A program made the translations under genes and the position numbers. The notes beneath the pieces are model-generated. The model ran no database searches. It saw only the letters and a program-made list of their open reading frames with translations, and was not told the origin of the DNA. Shown in pieces: positions 1-6,875 of a DNA stretch of 12,915 bases. Position 1 is the first letter of the stretch, and every line of letters starts with the position of its first letter. This stretch comes from RBG-16-66-20 sp964616875 (GTDB lineage: Bacteria > Pseudomonadota > Gammaproteobacteria > Burkholderiales > SG8-39): contig CAZTSJ010000275.1 in NCBI GenBank assembly GCA_964616875.1, positions 1 to 12,915 of the forward strand, written 5' to 3'.

Positions 1-393
1 ATTTTCGAGGCCGAAGGCATCCGCGGCGAGCTCGAGGCCTACAACCCGCTCATTCCCGATGGCGGCAACTGGAAGGCGACCATGCTGATCGAGTACCCGG
101 ATGAGGCCGAGCGGCGCCGGCGCCTGGCGGAACTGAAGGGCATCGAGGTGCGCACCTGGGTCGAGGTCGAAGGCTGCGCAAGGGTGTACGCGATCGCGGA
201 CGAGGACATGGAGCGCGAGAACGAGGAAAAGACTTCCGCGGTGCATTTCCTGCGCTTCGAACTCGCGCCGCCGATGCGCGCGGCGCTGAAGGGCGGCGCG
301 GGCCTCTCGGCCGGCGTCGACCACCCGAATTATCGCGCCAGCGTGCAGGTGCCACACGAGGTGCGGCAATCCCTCGCCGCGGATCTGGTTTGA
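1..393 (+). CDS. DUF3501 family protein, 5'-truncated by window edge
   Basis: The reading frame is open from base 1 to the TGA at 391-393, so only the C-terminal 130 residues are visible and the true start lies upstream of the window. The text resembles the DUF3501 family as I remember it: a 'YNPLIPDGGNWKATMLIEYPD' region near the window start, then 'RVYAIADEDMERENEEKTS' and 'VHFLRFEL'. The internal ATG at 82 is not a plausible start, because the family-like residues begin before it. The biochemical role of DUF3501 is unknown to me. In many proteobacteria the family sits beside rubrerythrin and a GlpC-like Fe-S oxidoreductase gene, which would lie upstream here and cannot be checked. Its last codons overlap the next gene, suggesting co-transcription. 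Confidence 0.85.
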   Translation: MFEAEGIRGELEAYNPLIPDGGNWKATMLIEYPDEAERRRRLAELKGIEVRTWVEVEGCARVYAIADEDMERENEEKTSAVHFLRFELAPPMRAALKGGAGLSAGVDHPNYRASVQVPHEVRQSLAADLV

Positions 394-917
394 GATTCCT
401 TTTCGCGTTCGCGCTCGCGGCACTCGCCATGCAGGCCGTGGCGCAGAAGCCGGTGGAGAAAAGCGAATGGGAGAAGGAGCAGGAGCGGCGCAACTGGAAG
501 GAGGGCGATATCAAGCTGCCCGCCTACCCCAAGACCGAGGGCCTGATCGAATTTCCGGTCGTCGGCGGATCTTTCCGTTTTTTCATCGACCCGGATTCGC
601 TCGCGGTGGGGCCCGACGGGGTGGTGCGCTATACGCTCGTGGCGCGCAGCCCGTCAGGCTTCGCCAACGTGAGCTATGAAGGCATCCGCTGCTCCACGCT
701 GTCCTACAAGGTGTTCGCGTTCGGCAACGACGGCAAATGGGCGGAGAAGGATACCGATTGGCGCCGCATCGAATCGAAATCCGTGCAGTCCTGGCACTAC
801 GAATTGCGCGTGAACTACTTCTGCCCCGACCGGCAGGCGATCGAGACAGTCGCAGAGGGCCTCGACGCGCTGCGCAACCGCGGGCATCCGAAGGCCAAGA
901 TCACCCAGTACCGCTAG
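390..917 (+). CDS. CNP1-like family exported protein
   Basis: This 175-residue protein starts with a clear signal peptide: MRF, a hydrophobic stretch to about residue 15, then an Ala-Val-Ala-Gln cleavage region near residues 16-19. The start is a TTG at 390-392 that overlaps the preceding TGA by three bases. I chose it because it is the start that includes the signal peptide. The mature part has features I associate with the CNP1-like domain (cryptic neisserial protein, common in betaproteobacteria): 'LPAYPKTEGLIEF', 'FFIDPDSLAVGPDGVVRYTL', 'SPSGFANVSYEGIRC' and a late 'YFCPDRQAI'. Two cysteines (in GIRCST and YFCPD) could form a disulfide in the periplasm. The function is not established. 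In relatives the gene often lies next to proB; here it converges on proB with a 27-base gap. Confidence 0.8.
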   Translation: MRFLFAFALAALAMQAVAQKPVEKSEWEKEQERRNWKEGDIKLPAYPKTEGLIEFPVVGGSFRFFIDPDSLAVGPDGVVRYTLVARSPSGFANVSYEGIRCSTLSYKVFAFGNDGKWAEKDTDWRRIESKSVQSWHYELRVNYFCPDRQAIETVAEGLDALRNRGHPKAKITQYR

Positions 918-944
918 CGGCGCGACGCCGGTCCGGTCCTGCGC

Positions 945-2066
945 CTAAAGCAGTACCAGGTCGTCCCTGTGGATCAATTCGGGCGCATCGACGTAGCCGA
1001 GGATGGCTTCGATCTCGGCTGAGGGCTTGCGCATGATGAGGCGGGTCTCGGCCGCCGAATAGTTCGCCAGCCCGCGCGCGATTTCGCGGCCCTGCGCGTC
1101 GACGCAGGCGACCACTTCGCCGCGCAGGAACTCCCCCGCGACGCCGCTGACGCCGATCGGCAGCAGGCTGCGCCCGCTGCTGCAGAGGGCTTTCACTGCG
1201 CCCGGGTCGAGCGTGAGGCGGCCGCTCACGTTGAGATGATCGGCGAGCCACTGCTTGCGCGCTGCCAGAGGCATGGTGCCCGCGGTGAGCAGCGTGCCGA
1301 GGCGCTCGCCGCGCGCGATGCGCAGCAGCACGTCCTCCTCGCGCCCGGAGGCGATCACGGTATGCGCGCCGCTGCGTGCCGCGCGCTTGGCGGCCTGCAC
1401 CTTGGTCAGCATGCCGCCGCGCGCCAGCGCCGAGCCGGTGCCGCCGGCGATGGATTCGAGCGCGGGGTCGCTTGCCTCGCGCTCCTGGATCAGTTTCGCG
1501 CCCGGGATCTTGCGCGGGTCGGCGTCGTAGAGCCCGGCCTGGTCGGTGAGGATGATGAGTGCGTCGGCCTCGACCAGGTTGGCGACCAGCGCGCCCAGCG
1601 TGTCGTTGTCGCCGAACTTGATCTCATCGGTGACCACCGTGTCGTTCTCATTGATCACCGGGATGACGCCGTGCCCCAGCAGCGTGCGCAGCGTCGAGCG
1701 CGCATTGAGGTAGCGCTGCCGGTCGGCCATGTCCGCGTGCGTCAGCAGCACCTGCGCGGTGGCGAGGCCGTGCTTGCGGAAGCAGGCTTCGTAACACTGC
1801 ACCAGGCCCATTTGCCCGACCGCGGCGGCGGCCTGCAGTTCGTGCATCGCGTGCGGCTTTTTTTCCCAGCCCAGCCGCTGCAGGCCTTCGGCGATCGCGC
1901 CGCTGGAAACCATCACGCAGCGCTTGCCGAGTGAGCGCAGTTGCGCGATCTGCGCCGCCCAGCGCGCGATCGCGGCGGCGTCCAGCCCGCGGCCGTCGTT
2001 GGTGACGAGCGAGGAGCCGACCTTGATGACCAGCGTGTTGGCGGCGGCGACCGGACTAGGCGACAC
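945..2066 (-). CDS. proB: Glutamate 5-kinase
   Basis: ProB phosphorylates glutamate with ATP, the first step of proline synthesis, in the cytoplasm. The protein has 373 residues, close to the usual 365-375 for the long form. The N-terminal amino-acid kinase domain shows VIKVGSSLV (13-21), SSGAIAEG (54-61), VINENDTVV with FGDNDTLGALVANL (137-164), ILTDQAGLYD (172-181) and a glycine-rich GGMLTKVQAAKRAA (217-230). The C-terminal PUA domain covers about 280-370, with the family-typical GLANYSA (332-338). The start is a GTG at 2066-2064, lying 11 bases inside the end of obgE. A Shine-Dalgarno-like AAGGA about seven bases upstream supports it, and points to translational coupling with obgE. proA is not adjacent. 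Feedback by proline is known for the family but not visible here. Confidence 0.97.
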   Translation of the reverse strand: MSPSPVAAANTLVIKVGSSLVTNDGRGLDAAAIARWAAQIAQLRSLGKRCVMVSSGAIAEGLQRLGWEKKPHAMHELQAAAAVGQMGLVQCYEACFRKHGLATAQVLLTHADMADRQRYLNARSTLRTLLGHGVIPVINENDTVVTDEIKFGDNDTLGALVANLVEADALIILTDQAGLYDADPRKIPGAKLIQEREASDPALESIAGGTGSALARGGMLTKVQAAKRAARSGAHTVIASGREEDVLLRIARGERLGTLLTAGTMPLAARKQWLADHLNVSGRLTLDPGAVKALCSSGRSLLPIGVSGVAGEFLRGEVVACVDAQGREIARGLANYSAAETRLIMRKPSAEIEAILGYVDAPELIHRDDLVLL

Positions 2067-3093
2067 GCTTTTCCTTCGGAATTATTTTTTTGGAAAGAAA
2101 ACCGTAGACTTCGCCGCAAAGCTCGCGGCAACCCTTGCCGTTAATCGCAGTAACGATGAACCAGGGACCTCGCCAGCGCAGGCGGCGCACGATGTCCTGC
2201 GCGCGCGTCGCGGCATCTGCAGCGTTGGACACAAGGTCGGCCTTGTTGAATACCAGCCAGCGCGGCTTTTTGTAGAGCGCGGCGTCGTATTTCTTCAGCT
2301 CGAGGGCGAGCGCGCGCGCATCGCGCGCCGGATCGGCGTCCTGCTCGAACGGCGCAAGATCCACCAGGTGCAGCAGCAGGCGGGTGCGCGAAAGGTGGCG
2401 CAGGAACTGGTGGCCGAGGCCCGCGCCTTCTGCCGCGCCCTCGATCAGGCCCGGAATGTCGGCGATCACGAAGCTCGCGTCGCTCTCCACGCGCACCACG
2501 CCGAGCGACGGGTTGAGCGTGGTGAACGGGTAGTCGGCGACTTTCGGCCGTGCCGCCGACACCGCGCGCACGAAGGTGGATTTGCCCGCGTTCGGCAGGC
2601 CCAGCAGCCCGACGTCGGCCAGCACGCGCAGCTCAAGAGAAAGCTCGCGCGATTCGCCCGCTTCGCCGCGCGTGAACTGGCGCGGCGCGCGGTTGATGCT
2701 CGACTTGAAATGCAGGTTGCCCAGCCCCCCCTGGCCGCCCTTGGCGAGCAGGGCGCGCTGGCCGTGGGTCGCGAGGTCGGCGAGCAGGGCGCCGTCCTCG
2801 TCGCGCACCAGCGTACCCACCGGCATGCGCAGCACCACATCCTCGCCGCCGCGCCCGTACTTGTCCGCGCCGCGGCCGATGACCCCGTCCTCGGCGCGGT
2901 GGATGCGCGCGAAGCGGTAGTCGACCAGGGTGTTGATGTTGCGCTCCGCGATCGCCCAGACGCTGCCGCCGCGCCCGCCGTCGCCGCCCGAAGGCCCGCC
3001 GCGCGGCACGAATTTCTCGCGCCGGAACGCGGCGCTGCCGTCGCCGCCCTTGCCGGCGTGCACCTGGATTTTCGCTTCGTCGATGAATTTCAT
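2056..3093 (-). CDS. obgE: Obg family GTPase (ribosome assembly)
   Basis: Obg is an essential GTPase that binds the large ribosomal subunit and links its assembly to (p)ppGpp level and cell-cycle control. The 345-residue protein has the N-terminal glycine-rich Obg fold (1-158; for example AGKGGDGS at 13-20 and RGGPSGGDGGRGG at 31-43). The G domain follows with P-loop GLPNAGKST (165-173), a switch I threonine pair (PFTTLNPS, 189-196), switch II DIPG (212-215) and the guanine-specifying NKAD (283-286). The C-terminal tail is short and lysine-rich, as in many betaproteobacteria. The ATG at 3093 fits the family N-terminus MKFIDEA exactly, although I see no good Shine-Dalgarno sequence before it. 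It lies downstream of rplU-rpmA but is separated from them by an intrinsic terminator, and it overlaps proB by 11 bases. Confidence 0.98.
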   Translation of the reverse strand: MKFIDEAKIQVHAGKGGDGSAAFRREKFVPRGGPSGGDGGRGGSVWAIAERNINTLVDYRFARIHRAEDGVIGRGADKYGRGGEDVVLRMPVGTLVRDEDGALLADLATHGQRALLAKGGQGGLGNLHFKSSINRAPRQFTRGEAGESRELSLELRVLADVGLLGLPNAGKSTFVRAVSAARPKVADYPFTTLNPSLGVVRVESDASFVIADIPGLIEGAAEGAGLGHQFLRHLSRTRLLLHLVDLAPFEQDADPARDARALALELKKYDAALYKKPRWLVFNKADLVSNAADAATRAQDIVRRLRWRGPWFIVTAINGKGCRELCGEVYGFLSKKIIPKEKRVA

Positions 3094-3112
3094 GTTTGCG
3101 GTGGTGGAAACT

Positions 3113-3142
3113 AAAAAGCCCTATCGACTCCGATAGGGCTTT
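3113..3142 (-). terminator. Intrinsic terminator after rplU-rpmA
   Basis: Read on the minus strand, a perfect 12-bp inverted repeat (arms 3142-3131 and 3126-3115, containing AAAGCCCTATCG and its complement) with a 4-base loop is followed by a run of five T (3117-3113), the last three belonging to the stem. This is a classical rho-independent terminator. It lies between the rpmA stop and the obgE start, only about 20 bases before the obgE ATG. On the plus strand the right arm ends in TTT then CGCG, so plus-strand termination would be weaker. Confidence 0.9.
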
Positions 3143-3163
3143 CGCGCGGAGCCGGTTAAGAGG

Positions 3164-3421
3164 CTAGGCCGGGAGAATGCTCACGGTCTTCTTGTTGCCC
3201 GCGCCCTTGACCGAGTACTCGACCTTGCCGGCGACGCGCGCATACAACGTGTGGTCGCGCCCCATGCCGACGTTGACTCCCGGGTGCACCACTGTGCCGC
3301 GCTGGCGGATCAGGATCTGGCCCGCGCTGGCGCTCTCGCCGCCGTAGGTCTTGACGCCGAGCCGCTTCGCGTTGGAGTCGCGGCCGTTGCGTGAACTGCC
3401 GCCTGCTTTCTTGTGTGCCAT
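3164..3421 (-). CDS. rpmA: 50S ribosomal protein L27
   Basis: L27 is a large-subunit protein whose N-terminal tail reaches the peptidyl-transferase centre and contacts tRNA. The 85 residues match the family length and text: MAHKKAGGSSRNGRDS at the N-terminus, KRLGVKTYGGE (19-29), the conserved IRQRGTVVHPG and VGMGRDHTLYA, and a short basic C-terminal strand. The N-terminus begins directly with MAHKKAG, so no cleaved leader of the Firmicutes type is present. It is encoded 21 bases after rplU; a purine-rich AAGAGAGAAG before the ATG can serve as ribosome binding site. The transcript most likely ends at the terminator 20-50 bases after the stop. Confidence 0.99.
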   Translation of the reverse strand: MAHKKAGGSSRNGRDSNAKRLGVKTYGGESASAGQILIRQRGTVVHPGVNVGMGRDHTLYARVAGKVEYSVKGAGNKKTVSILPA

Positions 3422-3442
3422 GGTGACTTCTCTCTTGAGGTC

Positions 3443-3757
3443 TTAGGCGCCGACGATTTCGTCGATGCGCACTTCGGTGTAGCCCTGCCGGTGGCCCTGG
3501 GTCTTGGCGAAATGCTTGCGGCGGCGGAGCTTGAAGATGCGGATTTTCTCGCCGCGGCCCTGCGCGAGCACCGTCGCCTTGACCGTCGCGCCACTCACGA
3601 ACGGCGCGCCGACCTTGACGCCTTCACCCTCGCCGAGCATGAGGACGCGGTCGAACGACACCTTGGCGCCCACCTCGGCCGCGAGCAACTCGATTTTGAG
3701 TTGTTCGCCGGATTTGACGCGGTACTGCTTGCCGCCCGTCTGGATCACTGCATACAT
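3443..3757 (-). CDS. rplU: 50S ribosomal protein L21
   Basis: L21 binds 23S rRNA during early large-subunit assembly. The protein has 104 residues from the ATG at 3757, close to the usual 103, and starts with the family signature MYAVIQTGGKQYRV. A longer in-frame start (TTG at 3775) would add six residues that are not part of the family, so I rejected it. A CAGGT sequence about seven bases before the ATG is a plausible ribosome binding site. The C-terminal half shows the expected KIFKLRRRKHFAKTQGHRQ segment (basic RNA-binding loop) and ends TEVRIDEIVGA. It is the first gene of the rplU-rpmA unit, driven by the promoter just upstream. Confidence 0.98.
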   Translation of the reverse strand: MYAVIQTGGKQYRVKSGEQLKIELLAAEVGAKVSFDRVLMLGEGEGVKVGAPFVSGATVKATVLAQGRGEKIRIFKLRRRKHFAKTQGHRQGYTEVRIDEIVGA

Positions 3758-3795
3758 GGCTGGACCTGTGCTCAAATATTGTGCGAAGACTTGGA

Positions 3796-3825
3796 ATTAT
3801 AAGGGATTTCATGCGTCCAGGTCAA
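3796..3825 (-). promoter_or_regulatory. Sigma-70 promoter of rplU
   Basis: On the minus strand, TTGACC (3825-3820) is a near-perfect -35 element and TATAAT (3801-3796) a perfect -10, separated by 18 bp. Transcription would start near 3788, giving a leader of about 30 bases before the rplU ATG at 3757. This is the best sigma-70 promoter in the window and fits the high expression expected for a ribosomal protein operon. Confidence 0.88.
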
Positions 3826-3832
3826 AGGCGGC

Positions 3833-3841
3833 TGTGCTAAT
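3833..3841 (+). promoter_or_regulatory. Possible extended -10 element for ispB
   Basis: TGTGCTAAT contains a TGn motif followed by GCTAAT, resembling an extended -10. No convincing -35 is found 16-18 bp upstream. Transcription from it would begin around 3848, only about five bases before the ispB GTG, which would make the message almost leaderless. This is an inference from a short degenerate match. Confidence 0.3.
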
Positions 3842-3852
3842 TTCCCTCCCCT

Positions 3853-4857
3853 GTGGAGCAGCTCCCTTTCCTCGCGCCGATCGCGGCGCAAATGCAACGC
3901 GTGGACCAGCTGGTGCGCTTGCGCCTGGGCTCGGACGTGGTGCTGGTGCGCCAGGTCGCCGAGTACATCGTCGCCGGCGGCGGCAAGCGCCTGCGCCCGG
4001 CGCTGGTGCTGCTCTCGGCCGGCGCGGCCGGGTATCCGGGCAACAGCGCGGACAACTGCGCCGGCGCGGGCGGCGGCGAGCGGCACTACGAAATGGCCGC
4101 GGTGGTGGAGTTCATCCACACCGCCACGCTGTTGCACGACGACGTGGTGGACGCCTCGGACCGGCGGCGCGGCCGCAAGACCGCGAACGCCGAATTCGGC
4201 AATGCGGCCGCGGTGCTGGTGGGCGACTTCCTCTATTCGCGCGCCTTCCAGATGATGCTCGGCGCCGACAGCATGCGCGTGATGCAGGTGCTCGCCGATG
4301 CGACCAACATGATCGCCGAGGGCGAGGTGCTGCAGCTCATGAATTGCCACGACCCGGCGCTCGACGAGCGGGGCTACCTGGAAGTAATCCGGCGCAAGAC
4401 CGCAAAACTGTTCGAGGCGGCGGCGCGCCTGGGGGCGATGCTGGCGGAGGCGCCTGCGCCAGTGGAGGCGGGTCTGGCCGAATACGGCATGCGCCTGGGA
4501 ACGGCCTTCCAGCTCGTCGACGACGTGCTCGACTATTCGGGCGACGCGGCGGCGATCGGCAAGAGCCTGGGCGACGATCTGGCCGAAGGCAAACCGACGC
4601 TGCCGCTGATCCGCGCGATGTCCGTCGGCTCGCCCGGGCAGGCCGATCTGGTGCGTCGTGCGATCGTCGCCGGCGGCCGTGCCGAGTTCGCGCAGGTGCT
4701 GGAGGTCGTCATCGCCACCGGCGCGCTCGAGTACGCGCGCTCAGTAGCGCTGCGCGAAGCCGAAGCGGCGCGCAGCGCGCTCGCCGCGCTTGCCGCCTCG
4801 AGCTACAAGGAATCTTTGCTAGAATTGGCATCCTTCTCGGTCGTGCGTCATGCGTAA
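3853..4857 (+). CDS. ispB: Octaprenyl (polyprenyl) diphosphate synthase
   Basis: The enzyme extends farnesyl diphosphate with isopentenyl diphosphate units to make the long side chain of ubiquinone. The 334-residue protein has GGGKRLRP (42-49), the first aspartate-rich motif HDDVVD (95-100) followed by DRRRGR, and the second motif VDDVLD (222-227), with GDDLAEGKPTLPL after it. These are the hallmarks of trans-isoprenyl diphosphate synthases. Chain length (octaprenyl) is inferred from the lineage, not from a residue I can prove. The start is the GTG at 3853: an in-frame TAA lies at 3838-3840 and there is no other start between them. The residues after it (EQLPFLAPIAAQMQRVD) align with the usual family N-terminus. 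The upstream bases are pyrimidine-rich with no Shine-Dalgarno sequence. A Gly/Asn-rich insertion at about 60-78 is slightly longer than usual. Confidence 0.96.
   Translation: MEQLPFLAPIAAQMQRVDQLVRLRLGSDVVLVRQVAEYIVAGGGKRLRPALVLLSAGAAGYPGNSADNCAGAGGGERHYEMAAVVEFIHTATLLHDDVVDASDRRRGRKTANAEFGNAAAVLVGDFLYSRAFQMMLGADSMRVMQVLADATNMIAEGEVLQLMNCHDPALDERGYLEVIRRKTAKLFEAAARLGAMLAEAPAPVEAGLAEYGMRLGTAFQLVDDVLDYSGDAAAIGKSLGDDLAEGKPTLPLIRAMSVGSPGQADLVRRAIVAGGRAEFAQVLEVVIATGALEYARSVALREAEAARSALAALAASSYKESLLELASFSVVRHA
4817..4825 (+). promoter_or_regulatory. Possible extended -10 promoter for tRNA-Pro inside ispB
   Basis: TGCTAGAAT, within the last codons of ispB, fits an extended -10 (TGn followed by TAGAAT). 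Transcription would begin near 4832, about 28 bases before the mature tRNA. The sequence 17 bp upstream (CTCGAG) is a poor -35, so the assignment depends on the extended -10 alone. The tRNA could equally be processed from the ispB transcript. Confidence 0.35.
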
Positions 4858-4859
4858 TT

Positions 4860-4936
4860 CGGGGTGTAGCTCAGCCTGGTAGAGTACTGCGTTCGGGACG
4901 CAGGTGTCGCTGGTTCGAATCCAGTCACCCCGACCA
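4860..4936 (+). tRNA. tRNA-Pro (anticodon CGG)
   Basis: The 77-base gene folds into a standard cloverleaf. The seven-base acceptor stem CGGGGTG pairs fully with CACCCCG, and begins with C1 as is typical of bacterial tRNA-Pro. The D arm contains AGCTCAGCCTGGTAGAGT. The anticodon stem CTGCG/CGCAG (4887-4891 with 4899-4903) encloses the loop TTCGGGA, giving anticodon CGG at 4894-4896, which reads CCG. The T arm carries GGTTCGAATCC, and CCA (4934-4936) is encoded. The gene starts just two bases after the ispB stop. No duplicated tRNA 3' end was seen downstream, so there is no evident attachment site. Confidence 0.98.
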
Positions 4937-4988
4937 CTTCCTTTTCCTTTGTTAGTATTCCCGCGCCCATACCACTTCGGAGGGTGCG

Positions 4989-6869
4989 TTGAGCGAGACA
5001 GGTGGCAGACGCCGGCTGGCAGCGATCCTTGCCGCAGATGCGGCCGGGTACTCGCGTCTGATGACGGCGGACGAGGATGCCACCGTCACGGCGCTCGATG
5101 CTGCACGGAGCGTATTCAAGGCACAGGTCGAAGCGAATCAGGGCCGCGTCATCGACACGGCGGGCGACTCGGTACTCGCGCTGTTCGAGACCGCGATCGG
5201 GGCGGTAAGCGCGGCCCTCGCTATCCAGCAGGAACTCGAATCCTCGGCGCATGCGACGCCGGAAGACCGGCGCATGCGCTTTCGCATTGGCGTTCACCTG
5301 GGCGATGTGATTGAGAAAGCCGACGGCACGATCTACGGCGACGGGGTCAATATCGCCGCGAGAGTGCAGACCTTGGCCGAACCAGGGAGCATCACGGTTT
5401 CTGGCATGGTGCAGGAAACGGTGCGCGACCGGATCGCAGCCAGCTTCGAGGATCAGGGCGAGCACGCCGTAAAGAACATCGCGCGGCCAGTGCATGTGTA
5501 TCGGGTTGTTGGTGGCGCAGCAGGAAAAGTTTCCCGACCACGTCAGCGACGGACCTGGCGGGTTGTCGCTCCTCTGGCTCTCCTGCTCGCAACTTCAATC
5601 GGAACCTGGATCGCCATTGCCGATTCCGCGAAGGATGCGCGTGCCTCGCTCGCCACGTTGTTCGGCAAAAAGCCGTCGAACCTCGCATCCGTGCGCGCGA
5701 GTATCGCGGTGATGCCGTTCGCCAATCAGAGCGGGGATCCGCAGCGCGACTATTTCAGCGATGGGATCACCGAGGACGTCATCAATGCGCTGGGGCGGTT
5801 TTCGGGCGTGATGGTCATGTCGCGCAATGCGGTCCAGGCCTACAAGGGTCGTCCGGTGACCCATGCCGAGATCAGTCGCGAACTGGGCGTGCGCTATATC
5901 GTCGAGGGTAGCGTGCGCCAGGCCGACGGCAAACTGCGGGTCGTGGTCGAACTTAGCGATGCAGATAAAGGTACGCAGCTTTGGTCGGAACGCTACGAGG
6001 GCGCGGGCGCGGAAGTGTTCGAGATCCAGGACCGCATCGTCAAGAACATCGTCGGCGCGCTGGCGGTCAAGCTCACGCGCATCGAGGAGCAACGCGTGTT
6101 CAGCAAGCCGACCGACAGCCTGGAGGCCTACGACCTGGTGCTGCGCGCCCGGTCGCTCCTGAACCTCAGCGAGCGAAGTTCCAATCGCGAAGCACGTGCC
6201 TTGCTCGCGCGCGCGCAGAAGGTCTCGCCCGAATACGCCGAGATCATTACCGCCTTCTGCGAGGCGGAATTCCAGCGTGCGATCTATGGATGGATCGAGG
6301 ATGCCACGGAAGGGATAAGGCGTGCGGAAGAGCTGTGCAAGCGCGTGCTGGCTTCCACGGACCACCACGCGCATGCGCGCGCCCATGCGTTGATCGCCGC
6401 GATCTACGGCAATCAGGCCAGGTTCGAGGAGGCGCTGAGTCACACCGAGCGCGCCATAGAGCTGAACGCGAGCGACTCGACGGCTCTCTACGGGCGCGGT
6501 GCCACGTTGCTGTCCGTCGGCCGGATCGACGAGGCCATCGCCGCCATGGAAACCGCTAAGCGCTTCGAACCGCATCCCAGCGCCGGCGCCGGACTCTACC
6601 TGGCGATCGCGTACTACCTCGCAGAGCGGTATCGCGAGGCGCTGGCACAGGCCGATGCCTTACTGACGCGCACTCCTCACCACGTCACGCTGACTGCCAT
6701 ACGCGCCGCCACGCTAGCGCAACTCGGAGATGCCGACGAAGCCCGGCGAGCGGCCGATCAGGTACGCCGTTTCAGTCCTTTGTTCGAGGTGGAGAACTTC
6801 GGCACGCGCTTCGCGAACCCTGCGTATACGGCCAGGTTACACGACGGGCTGCGCAAAGCGGGACTGTGA
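4989..6869 (+). CDS. Class III adenylate/guanylate cyclase with TolB/FlgO-like and TPR-like regions
   Basis: The 626-residue protein begins with a class III cyclase domain (about 7-172). It shows RRLAAILAADAAGYSRLM (8-25) with the first metal Asp at 17, GDSVLALF with the second at 60, and YGDGVNIAAR (116-125) with Asn121 and Arg125. The positions that usually select the base are not canonical: the lysine before the GD motif is Asp56 and the later Asp is Thr114. A membrane segment follows (191-211), then a TolB/FlgO-like domain (237-360: SIAVMPFANQSGD, FSDGITEDVINAL, YIVEGSVR), then helical TPR-like repeats (about 380-595). The catalytic domain would be cytoplasmic and the rest periplasmic. 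The start is a TTG at 4989 with GGAGGG a few bases upstream. It likely makes a cyclic nucleotide, but activity and product are inference. Confidence 0.9.
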   Translation: MSETGGRRRLAAILAADAAGYSRLMTADEDATVTALDAARSVFKAQVEANQGRVIDTAGDSVLALFETAIGAVSAALAIQQELESSAHATPEDRRMRFRIGVHLGDVIEKADGTIYGDGVNIAARVQTLAEPGSITVSGMVQETVRDRIAASFEDQGEHAVKNIARPVHVYRVVGGAAGKVSRPRQRRTWRVVAPLALLLATSIGTWIAIADSAKDARASLATLFGKKPSNLASVRASIAVMPFANQSGDPQRDYFSDGITEDVINALGRFSGVMVMSRNAVQAYKGRPVTHAEISRELGVRYIVEGSVRQADGKLRVVVELSDADKGTQLWSERYEGAGAEVFEIQDRIVKNIVGALAVKLTRIEEQRVFSKPTDSLEAYDLVLRARSLLNLSERSSNREARALLARAQKVSPEYAEIITAFCEAEFQRAIYGWIEDATEGIRRAEELCKRVLASTDHHAHARAHALIAAIYGNQARFEEALSHTERAIELNASDSTALYGRGATLLSVGRIDEAIAAMETAKRFEPHPSAGAGLYLAIAYYLAERYREALAQADALLTRTPHHVTLTAIRAATLAQLGDADEARRAADQVRRFSPLFEVENFGTRFANPAYTARLHDGLRKAGL

Positions 6870-6875
6870 ATCCTG

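Noticed and set aside
799..816. A sigma-54-like TGGCAC...TTGC sequence
   Set aside because: The GG-to-GC spacing is one base too long for a -24/-12 promoter and it lies within the CNP1-like coding sequence, with no gene start downstream.
918..930. Small hairpin CGGCG-CGA-CGCCG between the CNP1-like gene and proB
   Set aside because: Only five base pairs and no T run on either strand; not enough to call a terminator between the convergent genes.
1924..3114. A 396-codon plus-strand open frame opposite obgE and the start of proB
   Set aside because: Antisense to Obg with its complete G motifs; a GC-driven shadow frame.
3504..4955. A 483-codon plus-strand frame crossing rplU, ispB and the tRNA
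   Set aside because: It is in a different frame from ispB and runs through the tRNA gene; its Arg/Gly-rich text is a shadow.
4937..4988. Possible attachment-site duplication of the tRNA-Pro 3' end
   Set aside because: No second copy of GGTTCGAATCC or of the acceptor end was found downstream, and no integrase gene is present.
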